A DNA stretch of 26,958 bases from Vairimorpha apis BRL 01 (Eukaryota; Microsporidia; Nosematidae), in contig KE647317.1 in NCBI GenBank assembly GCA_000447185.1, positions 1-26,958 of the forward strand, written 5' to 3'. Within the stretch, counting starts at the first letter, position 1, and the number at the start of each line of letters is the position of its first letter. This document shows, piece by piece, positions 17,539 through 26,605 of the stretch. Position numbers and translations under genes: made by a program. The notes below the pieces were generated by a model. It worked only from the letters and a program-made list of their open reading frames with translations, had not been told where the DNA came from and did no database searches.

Positions 17539-19398
17539 ATGTTTATGAATGTATTTTGTTTAAAAATTTGTATATTGATTAAACTTTTGAATAAAATTGA
17601 CGTGGTATATTGTGTAACTGGAGGTATAAAAACTGGAGAAACAGATAAATATAAGTATGGAGTTGCAGCAGGACAAACAGATGAAAGAAAAGGAATAGCA
17701 TTTGGAGCATCTCCAAAAAAAGACAATGAAAGTGAAACAGATAGTGGAGAAGGAGAGGCTAGTGCAGCCGAAGGTGCTGGAGAAGTAGCAGGAGCAGGTG
17801 GAGAGACTAGTGCAGCCGGAGGTGGAGAAGGATCTGGAGAAGTAGCAGGAGGAGAAGCAGAAGGTGAAGGAGCAGGTGGAGAAGCAGAAGGTGAAGGAGC
17901 AGGTGGAGAAGCAGAAGCAGGTGCAAGTCCAGCAGGTGGGGAAGGTGCTGGAGAAGTAGAAGGAGCAGGTGGAGAAGCAGAAGGTGAAGTAGCAGGAGGA
18001 GAAGCAGAAGGTGAAGGAGCAGGTGGAGAAGCAGAAGCAGGTGCAAGTCCAGCAGGTGGGGAAGGTGCTGGAGAAGCAGAAGGTGAAGGAGCAGGTGGAG
18101 AAGCAGAAGGAGGTGCAAGTCCAGCAGGAGAAGATACAGCTGATGCCGGAGGAGAAGGTGGAGAAGGCGAAGTTTCAGGAGCAGAAGGAGCGGGAATAGA
18201 AGGAGAAGCTAATGCATCAGGAGAAGAAGCTGAAGCAGGTGGAGAAGAAGTGACAGAAGCAGAAGCAGGAGGTGAAGGAGAAGCAGAAGCAGGAGGTGAA
18301 GGAGAAGGAGAAGGTGGAGCAGAAGATGAAGGAGAAGCAGGAGTTGAAAGTAATGAAGATAAAAAAGGTAATGCTTTTCATAAATCTGGTAGTAAAGGTG
18401 GAGTAGATTTTGCTGGAGGAAGAACTGAAAGTGGAAATTTATATGGTGCTGCTAGTATAAAGAAAAAGGAAGGAGAAGCTAAAGAAGGTGAAGGTGAAGA
18501 AGAAGAAGAAGCTGGTGAAGAAGAAGGAGAAGAAGCTGGTGAAGAAGAAGGAGGTGAAGCTGAAGAAGAAGGAGGTGAAGAAGGTGAGGCAGAAGGTGAG
18601 GCAGAAGGTGAAGAAGAAGGTGAAGGAGAGGCAGAAGAAGAAGAAGGAGAGGCTGGTGCAGGAGAAGAAGCCGAAGAAGGTGAAGGAGAGGCAGAAGGAG
18701 AAGAAGAAGAAGGAGAGGCAGAAGAAGCTGGTGCAGGTGAAGAAGGAGAAGAAGAAGAAGGAGAAGAAGGAGAAGGAGAGGCAGAAGAAGCTGGTGCAGG
18801 TGAAGAAGGTAAAGAAGAAGGTGAAGAAGAAGCTGAAGAAGCTGAAGGTGAAGAAGGTGGTAAACCTACGAATGGTTCAACAAATGGAAAATTTGGTAAG
18901 GGAAATATAAATGGGAAATATGGTTATGGAAGTGTAAGCGGACAATATGGTAAAGGCGGAGCAGGAACAAGTGAAGCAGCAGGTGGAAAAGGAGGTTCAG
19001 TAAGTGGAAAATTTGGTAAAGGAAGTGTAAGTGGACAATATGGTAAAGGTGGAGCAGCAGGTGGAGCAGCAGGTGGAAAAGGAGGTTCAGTAAGTGGAAA
19101 ATTTGGTAAAGGAAGTGTAAGCGGACAATATGGTAAAGGCGAAGCAGGAACAAGTGAAGCAGCAGGTGGAAAAGGAGGTTCAGTAAGTGGAAAATTTGGT
19201 AAAGGAAGTATAAGTGGACAGTATGGTAAAGGTGGAGCAGCAGGTGGAAAAGAAAGTACATCTGAAGGAGAAAAAGGTGCATCTAATGCTGAAGAATCTC
19301 AACAAAATGACAAAGCAAATAGGCGAAAAAGAATTGCTGCATATCTTAAAAAGAAATATCAAGAAAGAAAGGCTAGGAAAAACGAATCTGCTGCTTAA
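17539..19398 (+). CDS. Large secreted Gly/Glu/Ala-rich repeat protein, 619 aa
   Basis: Residues 1-25 are a signal peptide (ends DVVYC). Then: a short module (about 33-62: YKYGVAAGQTD...GIAFGASPKK); a Gly-Glu-Ala block (about 60-270) built of GGEAEGEGA units; a second module (about 272-310: GGVDFAGGRTE...LYGAASIKKK) resembling the first; an almost pure Glu/Gly/Ala block (311-438); a Gly-Lys block (440-570) with repeated GSVSGKFGKG and SVSGQYGKG units; and a basic tail (590-619) matching the 81-aa neighbour. The coding strand is strikingly purine-rich and the gene far richer in G than its surroundings. Acidic blocks followed by a basic repeat block and tail suggest a structural, self-associating, perhaps spore-wall or polar-tube-related protein. 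I find no match to a named polar-tube or spore-wall protein, so no symbol is given. Antisense frames rich in Leu/His are shadows. Confidence 0.88.
   Translation: MFMNVFCLKICILIKLLNKIDVVYCVTGGIKTGETDKYKYGVAAGQTDERKGIAFGASPKKDNESETDSGEGEASAAEGAGEVAGAGGETSAAGGGEGSGEVAGGEAEGEGAGGEAEGEGAGGEAEAGASPAGGEGAGEVEGAGGEAEGEVAGGEAEGEGAGGEAEAGASPAGGEGAGEAEGEGAGGEAEGGASPAGEDTADAGGEGGEGEVSGAEGAGIEGEANASGEEAEAGGEEVTEAEAGGEGEAEAGGEGEGEGGAEDEGEAGVESNEDKKGNAFHKSGSKGGVDFAGGRTESGNLYGAASIKKKEGEAKEGEGEEEEEAGEEEGEEAGEEEGGEAEEEGGEEGEAEGEAEGEEEGEGEAEEEEGEAGAGEEAEEGEGEAEGEEEEGEAEEAGAGEEGEEEEGEEGEGEAEEAGAGEEGKEEGEEEAEEAEGEEGGKPTNGSTNGKFGKGNINGKYGYGSVSGQYGKGGAGTSEAAGGKGGSVSGKFGKGSVSGQYGKGGAAGGAAGGKGGSVSGKFGKGSVSGQYGKGEAGTSEAAGGKGGSVSGKFGKGSISGQYGKGGAAGGKESTSEGEKGASNAEESQQNDKANRRKRIAAYLKKKYQERKARKNESAA
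17881..18076 (+). repeat. 120-bp direct duplication inside the Gly/Glu-rich gene
   Basis: Bases 17881-17956 recur exactly at 18001-18076, a 120-bp (40-codon) period encoding the segment with GGEAEAGASPAGGEGAGE. Confidence 0.9.
18886..19240 (+). repeat. Gly-Lys coding repeats (GKFGKG / GQYGKG)
   Basis: Four successive units containing GKFGKG-x-x-x-G-Q/K-Y separated by Ala/Gly/Ser linkers. Adjacent units are nearly identical at DNA level, indicating recent expansion by unequal exchange or slippage. Confidence 0.88.
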
Positions 19399-20419
19399 CG
19401 AAATTTGTATCTATTAAAGCTTATCTTTGTACTTTTGTATATTTTATATATTGTGCTAATGTTTTATTATTAACAGCAGATTAATTAATAAAATAAAAAG
19501 AACAGTAATTTTTCATTTAATTTTTAATTTTAATGATAAAAAGTTAAATTAAATTAATTATACAAATATTTTTTTTGAATCTTTAATAAATTTATAAATA
19601 TCTTAAAAAATTAAAAAAAAATGAATTTAGAGATAAATTTAATTACGATTAAAAAACTTTTTTTATCCAATATAAAAATTATTCAAGCAAATTTTTAAAA
19701 AACACGTTATTTTTTGAATAATGATTTTAATATTTTTTATCCATATATCTTATATAAATCATAAAATATCAAAATAAAAAAATTTAATTTATAATAAATA
19801 ATTATTTTAACTAAATATTATTTAACTTAAACTTTTTTTATGATTTTAAATAACATTTAATTTATTTCATTATTTTTCAAAGCTATAATTATTAAATACA
19901 AAATTTTTTCGTTATATTTTTAAATTTTTTTATAAAATTAATGATTTGTTGCGTTAAATTATTAAAAATTTTTAACCCTAAATTTTGAATTATATTTTTT
20001 ATTTTTAAAGTATTTTTATAGAATTGAAAATTTAAAATTATTAATTTATAAAAATTATTAAATTTATATAAAAATAAAACGTATAATTCCAATAAATCTT
20101 TTTTTAGGTTTAATAATTAAAAAAATATAAAAAAATTTAAATGTAAAAAAATTCAATTAAGTTTTTGTAAAAATATTTTAACTTAACGTTTCAAAAAAAA
20201 GTATATTTTTTTAAATATTGTTTAAAGTCTTATAGCTTTATTTTTATTTAAAAATTCTATAAATTTGAATTTGCAAAATTAAATATATACAATTATATGT
20301 ATTCATTACATTTTTTTTTAAATTATTACCTTATCAAATATTAAAACATATTAAATAATGTAGATTTTAAATTATTAAGTTTGCTTTTATATATTATTAT
20401 CAAAAAATATAATTATTTA
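19399..20419. other. 1-kb gene-free A/T-rich stretch
   Basis: Between the 619-aa gene and the BET gene. A minus-strand frame of 66 codons (19892-20092) has no box, no domain and only Asn/Ile/Lys/Phe composition, so it is taken as chance. Confidence 0.6.
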
Positions 20420-20427
20420 CCCCTTTT

Positions 20428-21515
20428 ATGCAAGAACAAAATGATATTCATGATGAAGCTTTAGTTGAGCATCAATTAAAATTTTGTACACAACTTTTAC
20501 TTAAACTTAGAAGAAACAGAAATGCATATCCATTTTTAGAACCAGTAGATCCTATAAAACTTGGTGTTCCGGATTATCCACTCAAAGTAAAACATCCTAT
20601 GGATTTATCAACTATTAAAAAAAACTTGATCAAAAAATATACAAATCACCAAGTGAATATGAAAGTGATATTAGACTTATGTTTAATAATTGTTATTCTT
20701 ACAATCATCCATCAAATGAAGTATATTTGATGGGAAAAAATTTAGAACAAGCTTTTGATGAAATGTATATTCTTCCTGATAGTGTTAATAAAAAAAAACG
20801 AAAAATTGAACCAGTGTTGAAACAATCAAAAAGAGTCATTAGATCAACTGATACAATGAACATTGATGATTATGAATTTTGTCTTGAAGTCATTACAGAA
20901 TTATACAAATCCAAATATAAATCGTTTGCATGGCCATTTTATGAACCAATTGATGATGCTCTATTGCCTCAATATTATGAAATTATTAAGCATCCAATTT
21001 GTTTAAGAGAAATAAAAGACAAATTAGATCAAAAAATGTATTATTCAATTGAAGATTTTCAAAATGATTTGAAATTAATTGTTGATAATTGTCATAAATT
21101 TAATGAACATGGTACTGACATTTACAATTTTGGAACTCAGTTTAATGATTTGGTAGTTTCTCTTATGTCAAATTACGAACCGAAAGACATAAAAGGTAGA
21201 ATTATTGAATTAAAAAAAAAGATAGCTCAATATACTAGAGAAATTAAATTATTAGAATCCAAAATAAAAGATAATAATATTCCATCAATTAGAAATTATA
21301 CATTAAATGAAAGAATTGAGCTTGGTAATCGAATTTTAAATTTGAATAAAAGTCAAACTGATCATGTTGCTAAAATTATTCAGAAACATAGCGCGGGAGA
21401 ATATGTTGAAAATAATGAAGTTGAAGTTGATTTGAGAATTCTTCCAGATAATGTATATGAAGAGATTGATGCATATATTAGTAAAATTGAAATAGGTATG
21501 GAGGAAGGTATATAA
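20428..21515 (+). CDS. BDF1: BET-family double bromodomain protein (BDF1-like), frameshifted
   Basis: The gene starts at ATG 20428, 4 bases after a CCCC box, and ends at 21515, but reading must move to the next frame at the A8 run 20617-20624. One more A would give a continuous 362-codon frame. Bromodomain 1 spans about residues 12-115: YPFLEPVDP, HPMDLSTIKK, then after the shift SPSEYESDIRLMFNNC and YN (Asn93 region). Bromodomain 2 spans about 148-250: WPFYEPIDD, YYEIIKHP, DNCHKFN. An extra-terminal (NET) domain follows at about 292-354 (TLNERIELGNRI, DLRILPDNVYEEIDAYI). BET proteins bind acetylated histone H4 and support TFIID-dependent transcription. The intact flanks on both sides of the break suggest a sequence error or slippage, not a dead gene. 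Confidence 0.9.
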
Positions 21516-21787
21516 ATTAATTTTGTTTTTTTGATTTTTTATATTTATTAATACTAATTTATTATTTAAAAAAAACTTATAAATACATTAAAAATTAATG
21601 TTCGAAATAATAGTTTTTTATATTTTTTAAACAATGTTTATAAATTAAAAAGTTTTAAAATGTATTTAAATATTATAATAAAATCTTATTTTCAATTCAA
21701 ATATTTTAAATTATATTTTTAACCTAAATTATAATTTTGATATATTTAAAATTAAAATTGATTATTTAAGGGTTATTTTTATAATAT

Positions 21788-22160
21788 AATTTGTTCACGA
21801 TAGTATCTGCCCTTGGAAAACAATTGTTTGCTGGTCTGCCTCTTCGATTTCAGCTATCCTCTCTCCTCTCCTGTACTCCATTTAAATGCTCTCAAGAGTT
21901 TTTTTAAGAGTTGTAGACTGAATGTATGCCTCAATTCGGTCAGTGATATCAAGTTCATTTCTATGTTTAGAGTGATATTTACTCACTATACATCCCATGT
22001 TATCACATATGGTATGATCTTTGTCTTACATCCGTGTATTAAACCCAATTCATTTGCAAGTTCATCATATTTCCTAAATTTTTCTGACTCGACTTGTTGC
22101 AAATTGTCAAGTGAGGTGACTCCTATTTCCACGATAAGTAGTTCTTTCTTAATTTTTTGA
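21788..22160 (-). mobile_element. Non-LTR retrotransposon endonuclease segment, copy 2 (best preserved)
   Basis: On the minus strand this reads, almost without interruption, ELLIVEIGVTSLDNLQQ, ESEKFRKYDELANELG, CKTKIIPYVITWD, then a stop, KYHSKHRNELDITDRI, EAYIQSTTLKKTLES, a stop, and MEYRRGERIAEIEEA. It is the C-terminal restriction-like endonuclease of an R2/R4/Dong-type LINE and resembles the 1.7-kb and 25-kb copies block by block. A similar 3' end (ATACTATCGTGAACAAATTA; 1.7-kb copy: TATCTACTTGTGATAACATA) marks the element's end. Only about two stops interrupt about 110 codons, so this is the youngest of the five. The plus-strand 115-codon frame here is its antisense. Confidence 0.75.
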
Positions 22161-22476
22161 TATATTTAAAATATTAATTTTTATAAATAAAGTATTATTT
22201 GCTAGTCAATTTATAATAAAGTTATTGTTTCTCACACTAAAGTATCAGCTTTTATAAGATAAACTTTTTAAATTCTAATAACACACTTTATAATATTCTC
22301 TTTATTATTTTATAATAAAATTAAATTTTTTTATACAATTAAATTTTCATTTAAACCATTTTCTATTATTATGTTTTTTATATTTTAATTTTAAATTTTA
22401 TTTTAGTATTTTATATTCTAAATATTACAAAAACACAATTAAATAAAATAATTGTTAAAGTATATTTTTATTTTAA
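22161..22476. other. Gene-free A/T-rich stretch
   Basis: Between the retroelement fragment and SPT4; A/T runs only. Confidence 0.6.
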
Positions 22477-22483
22477 CCCATAA

Positions 22484-22813
22484 ATGAGTTTTGAATTTCC
22501 ATTATCTTTTTCTACTAAACTAAAATGTTGTAAATTATGTTCTAAAATTTCTTCTCAATTAAAATCTAAAGGATGTGATAATTGCACAACTGTAAGTAAA
22601 GATTCAAATATAGTATCAAATAAGTTTAAAGGTATGATAGGGCTTGTTGAACCAGATAAAAGTTGGGTAGCTAAGTGGCAAAGAATAAATGGATTGAAAA
22701 AAGGTTTGTATGCTCTTACTGTTGCAGGTGATGTAGATGAAGAGGTGATTGTAGAATATGAAAAATCTGGACGTGTATATTTAAATAGAAAAGAATCTTT
22801 TAAATTGGAATAA
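22484..22813 (+). CDS. SPT4: Transcription elongation factor SPT4
   Basis: 109 residues, the usual length of about 100-120. Spt4 pairs with Spt5 on RNA polymerase II (DSIF) and keeps it processive. A four-Cys zinc site is visible: C16-KL-C19 and C31-DN-C34. The family signature SWVAKWQRI...KGLYALTVAGD follows (human and yeast: SWVAKWQRI...GVYAI-x-V-x-G). A CCC box (22477-22479) lies 4 bases before the ATG. Confidence 0.96.
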   Translation: MSFEFPLSFSTKLKCCKLCSKISSQLKSKGCDNCTTVSKDSNIVSNKFKGMIGLVEPDKSWVAKWQRINGLKKGLYALTVAGDVDEEVIVEYEKSGRVYLNRKESFKLE

Positions 22814-22951
22814 CTATACAAAATTAACTTTTTGTTTTATTTTAATCTATATAAATGTCATTTTCAAATTTGATTATTAATTTATTTAAAAATAAAAGCA
22901 CTTTTAATTTGTAATTTAATTTTTATAAAAAATACAAACCCTTCTTTTAAT

Positions 22952-23337
22952 ATGATTGAAACATTTACAATGGAATCAATAATTTTAGAAGATGTAAATG
23001 ATGCAATTAAACGAGAAAAACTTTTTAAGAAAGTATGTCTTAAAGTATTACAGCAAATTTCATACGATAAACCACAAAATTGTACTGAGCTTTTGAGAAC
23101 AAAAAAAGAGTTAGATGATTTAGAAAAAGAGTATGTACAGGTGGATAAAAAAATAAAGAAAAAAAGAATAGAGATGAAATTGAATTAGATATAGAAGAAG
23201 ATAGTTGTGTTATGGAACCAGAAATATCAAATAAAGAAAGAAGAATAAAAAATAAAAAAAAATTTCCAATAAGTAAAGGTAAAAGAAGAAAAGAAATTAA
23301 AAGTAAGAAAAAAGCAAATAGAAGAAAAAGAAGATAA
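22952..23337 (+). CDS. Small highly basic protein, frameshifted in an A run
   Basis: The frame from ATG 22952 (CCC box 22939-22941, 10 bases upstream) stops at 23188 after 78 codons, but strong coding continues in the next frame: NRDEIELDIEEDSC, EPEISNKERRIKNKKKFP, then a Lys/Arg-rich end (RRKEIKSKKKANRRKRR) to TAA 23337. One extra A in the A7 runs at about 23137-23143 or 23159-23165 joins them into 128 codons. The N-terminal half is helical (REKLFKKVCLKVLQQI) with a likely coiled coil at about 50-75. The basic tail would suit nuclear or nucleolar RNA binding, for example ribosome assembly, but I do not recognise the family. Confidence 0.7.
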
Positions 23338-24058
23338 TTAAATACATTTTGTTTATTTTAATAATTTTTTTATGTATTTTATTTATATATAAGTAAGATA
23401 TGTTAAATACATAATACTTTTTTAACTAATAATATATTTTTGAAATAAAATTTTTAATTTCTGTATAATGATGTTTATGTTTAATCTTGCTATATTTAAA
23501 TTAAGAAACAAAAAATATACAAATTTAGATGAGTAATATTTTTTTTAATATTTTTTTCAATAAAATATTATTTGTAAAATTAAATAAAAAATTATACTTA
23601 ATACAAATAAATTAATGTAAAAGATAAAAAAAATGTTAAACAGCGCTTAATAAATTTTAATTTTACCAATTAAAAAAATGAAAATAAATACAGACATATT
23701 ACAAAATTAACTTTATGAATTTTATTTATTAAAAAGATAATCACAATAATTTAAATTTTTTTTAAGATATTTATTTTTTTGTAATACAAATACTGTTTAA
23801 TTTTATAATAAAAACATTTTATGATTTTTTACTTTGATTAATAAAATTTTTTTTAAGAAAAACTTATAAACAACAATGTTTTAATTAAAATCTTAATTTT
23901 GTAAGTAATATTAAAAATTTTTTTCATAATAATAATACTGTAATGAATGTCAAATAAAAAATAATCAATTTTTTTGATGTGATATCTATACTTTATTTAC
24001 CAATAAAAAAATTAAAAACCAATTATGTAGATTTTTATTATAAATATTAATTTGTATA
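23338..24058. other. Gene-free A/T-rich stretch
   Basis: About 720 bases with no recognised feature; the cyclin gene that follows has no CCC box. Confidence 0.6.
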
Positions 24059-24541
24059 ATGCATATGTATTCATCTAAAATAAAAAATTATTTAAATTTT
24101 AGTATAAATGACAATTGTGTTGCTAACAAACTTTTACATAAATTAGAAATTACAAAAACACGATTATATATAATATTAAATAGTATATATATTTTTGAAA
24201 AATTTAAATGTAACAACAATATGTATGTCGATAAATATTTACTTTTCACTACATGTATAATTTTGAGTAGTAAACTGTTTATGGATATATCATATACAAA
24301 TCAATCTTGGACAGAAATTTTTCCATTTGATTGTAAACAGATTAGTTCATTGGAATTAACTATTTTAGAAAAATTAGACTATAAAATATATTTACCTTTT
24401 AAAAATATGGAATTATTGTATTTTGAATATGGTAAAAAAGAAGATATAGATTGGCTTATTGCTAATAACATCCCAACTAAGAAGAAAAAAGATATGTTTT
24501 TTATATTTAAAAAATTCCTGAAATGTATCAAAATCATTTAA
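24059..24541 (+). CDS. Cyclin-like protein, Pho80/Pcl type
   Basis: 160 residues, essentially one cyclin box. Residues 35-115 read LYIILNSIYIFEKF, then YLLFTTCIILSSKLFMDISY, then NQSWTEIFPFD, then ISSLELTILEKLDYKIYL. This order (helix with A/SSKF/LxD, YxNxxW, ELNxLExxFLxxLDYxLY) is that of Pho80/Pcl cyclins, which activate Pho85-type kinases in nutrient and cell-cycle signalling. The usual W/Y-A-K-V is replaced by W-T-E-I. The second cyclin fold is absent, as usual for this class. Start uncertain by one or two Met (M1 or M3). No CCC box upstream. Confidence 0.75.
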   Translation: MHMYSSKIKNYLNFSINDNCVANKLLHKLEITKTRLYIILNSIYIFEKFKCNNNMYVDKYLLFTTCIILSSKLFMDISYTNQSWTEIFPFDCKQISSLELTILEKLDYKIYLPFKNMELLYFEYGKKEDIDWLIANNIPTKKKKDMFFIFKKFLKCIKII

Positions 24542-24929
24542 TTTACATTAGAATATCATGGTGTAATTTGTTAGTCTTAATAAAATTAATATGATATTTA
24601 ATATTTATAATTTATAGATATATTTTAAGAACATAAAATTATACTTACTTATGTTCCTTCAATAAAAAATATTTTTGTCTTAAAAGAAAATTCAAATAAA
24701 CAAAAAATGAAAATGATGGTTTCAAGATTTATTTTTCTGTCTTATAATCAAATAAAGATAAATTTCTTTTTAGTATATACAAAAAAATTATTTAAAATAT
24801 TTTAAATCAACTGTGTAAATAAGTAAAAAATAATTTTTAATAATATTAATGAAAAAAAATAACAATTTAATTATAATTTATAAATTTATAAAATAAATTA
24901 ATAAAGAAAACTTTTTCATTTAAAGAATA
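24542..24929. other. Gene-free A/T-rich stretch
   Basis: Between the cyclin gene and the 3' end of the retroelement copy; nothing recognised. Confidence 0.6.
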
Positions 24930-25835
24930 ATTTTTATTGTTACATTATATAGTCGTTTCCGTATCTAATTAATGTACTTAGAATATCAGTTTGAGTTTTC
25001 TCGTTTTATATTAACTTCAAGTCATCTACTTTTCTGTACTTCAACAAAAAATTTTCTAGAGTTTTCTCAAGAGCCACTTATTGGATGTATGTTTCGATAA
25101 GGTCTAATATTTCTTGTAACTTTCTGTATTTTACGTAGTATTTAGTGACTATATCATCTTACGTTAACACATATATAATTTTCCTGTCTTACACATATGT
25201 ATTAAACCTATCTCATTAACTAACATGTTGTACTTTAAAAGTTTTTCTGTCTCTACTTGTTAAAGTTGTAAATAGATATGAATCCTATTTCAACTATAAA
25301 AAATTCTTATCTTTTATTACAAAATCTGGTTAATTACATTTAATTTTAAATCTGTTTTAAATACATTGTAAACTCTTATTTCTATAACTTTATTAATCAT
25401 TATCTGGTGAATTAAGTAAGTTTTTATCTTTTACCTGATAGCTCGATGTTGTATTTCTTGCACAAAAACAAATCCAAATAAGTTATGATTTTAAAGTGGT
25501 GACTCAAAAAATTGTGTCCTTACATTTTCTCAACGGATGTCATAAAGTCAAATGTTTTTTTTCGATTATTTACAATATCACATATGTTTATATAATTTAA
25601 ACCTATGTTTCTATCTTGTAAAAAGCAAAACTTACCTTCCTGTCTCCCAAAGTTGTTATCTTTGTGTAGCCACATCGAAAAATCTTCAGATGACATTAAT
25701 TCTTTTTCAAACTCAACTATTTACATTTTATAATAAAATTTAATTTTTATGTATTTTATAAGTTTAAAATATTGTGCTTTTTGTAATTGCTCAATTTAAT
25801 TACCTTCAAGGCTATATTTCTCGCAAAATTATTTT
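24930..25835 (-). mobile_element. Longest eroded non-LTR retrotransposon fragment, copy 3
   Basis: About 900 bases on the minus strand. From its 5' side: KYSLEGN, EQLQKAQYFKLIKYIKIK, EFEKELMSSEDFSMWL, GRQEGKFCFLQDRN, KKTFDF, VEKM-stop-GHNF, LDLFLCKKYNI, then DLKLNVINQIL, and the endonuclease blocks VEIGF, VETEKLLKYNMLVNEIGLIH, CKT, TKYYVKYRK, EKTLEN. This adds the linker and zinc-knuckle region that precedes the endonuclease in R2/R4-type LINEs. The first about 70 codons have only two stops, but the endonuclease part is more decayed than in the 21.8-kb copy. The 5' edge near 25835 falls into plain A/T-rich DNA, consistent with 5' truncation. No reverse-transcriptase core is present. Confidence 0.7.
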
Positions 25836-25972
25836 TTAATTTTTAAAAATGTAATAAATTTAAATATAAATATAATAAATATTTATTTTGGTCTAAAATA
25901 GAAAACTGCAATAATTAATATATCGTTTATATTAATAAAAAATATGAATATAATAAAAATTATAAAACAAAT

Positions 25973-26605
25973 TTATTTTTCATTAGAATTTAAAAATCCT
26001 AATCTAGATAAATCTCCACTTACTTCATATTTTTTATTTTTAGATATTTTAGGTGTGTTATTTTTTTTAACAACAAATTTTTCTTCAAATTTTACATTAG
26101 TTTTATTATTCTCATTTGATTTGATTTCATTTTTAATTTTTTTTCTTTAATGTTATTATTAAACTTTACAGGATCACCAAGCTTAGAAATTGGAATTTCT
26201 TCGACATCTATTCTGTTTTCTTTTATGTTTTCACATTTTAAATCAAAAATATCATCTGTACATTTTAAATTATCAATATCTTTGATATACCATTCAGTAT
26301 CTTTATATTTTAAATTGATATCTTTTTCTTCCAATTTATAATTTAATTTATTTCCACTTACGTAAATTCTTTGTAACTCTTTGAATAGTCCATCTATCTA
26401 GAAGTGTACTTTTTACTTTAATATGCAATTCTCTATGTTTTGATGCACAATCTGAACATATAAATAATCCATACGGAACAGATATCCATATTGGACTTGA
26501 TCTAGAACAATCTGCACATTTATTATTGTACGAAAATGATTTCATATATTTAAAAAATTTATTTGCATTATTTTTTTCAACAAATGATGGATTATTATTG
26601 TTCAT
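25973..26605 (-). CDS. ArfGAP zinc-finger protein with two compensating frameshifts
   Basis: Starts at ATG 26605, 7 bases after a CCC box (26613-26615, complement). The ArfGAP finger is intact: C30-AD-C33, 16 residues, C50-SD-C53, with WISVPYGLFIC between and HREL carrying the Arg finger Arg58; the usual GVHIS loop is about three residues short. The first frame ends at 26348, but the conserved continuation KELQRIYVSGNKLN (family: EL-x-R-M-x-x-GGN) lies in another frame, entered near 26383-26392. That frame runs through KDINLKYKDTEW and is in turn left at an A8 run near 26144, after which IKNEIKSNENN...SGDLSRLGFLNSNEK ends at TAA 25975-25973. The two shifts cancel: total length is 211 codons. 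ArfGAPs switch off Arf GTPases in Golgi vesicle traffic. Confidence 0.82.

Noticed and set aside
17807..19362. Long minus-strand Leu/His-rich frames and plus-strand Lys/Glu-rich frames inside the 619-aa gene
   Set aside because: They are antisense or shifted readings of the purine-rich repeats, without signal or start context; the main frame has a signal peptide and a structured tail.
17539..19398. Naming the 619-aa protein as a polar tube or known spore-wall protein
   Set aside because: Secretion and repeats fit, but no diagnostic motif of PTP1, PTP2, PTP3 or a named spore-wall protein could be recognised.
19892..20092. 66-codon minus-strand frame
   Set aside because: Composition is pure A/T bias (Asn, Ile, Lys, Phe), with no upstream box and no domain.
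21813..22160. Plus-strand 115-codon frame
   Set aside because: Antisense of retroelement copy 2.
26348..26400. Possible 34-nt intron in the ArfGAP gene beginning GTAAGT (complement), which would join the two frames
   Set aside because: Reading straight through GTAAGT in the other frame gives KELQRIYVSGNKLN, the conserved ArfGAP continuation. The sequence is coding and the break is an indel a few codons earlier; the would-be acceptor also lacks a good microsporidian 3' signal.
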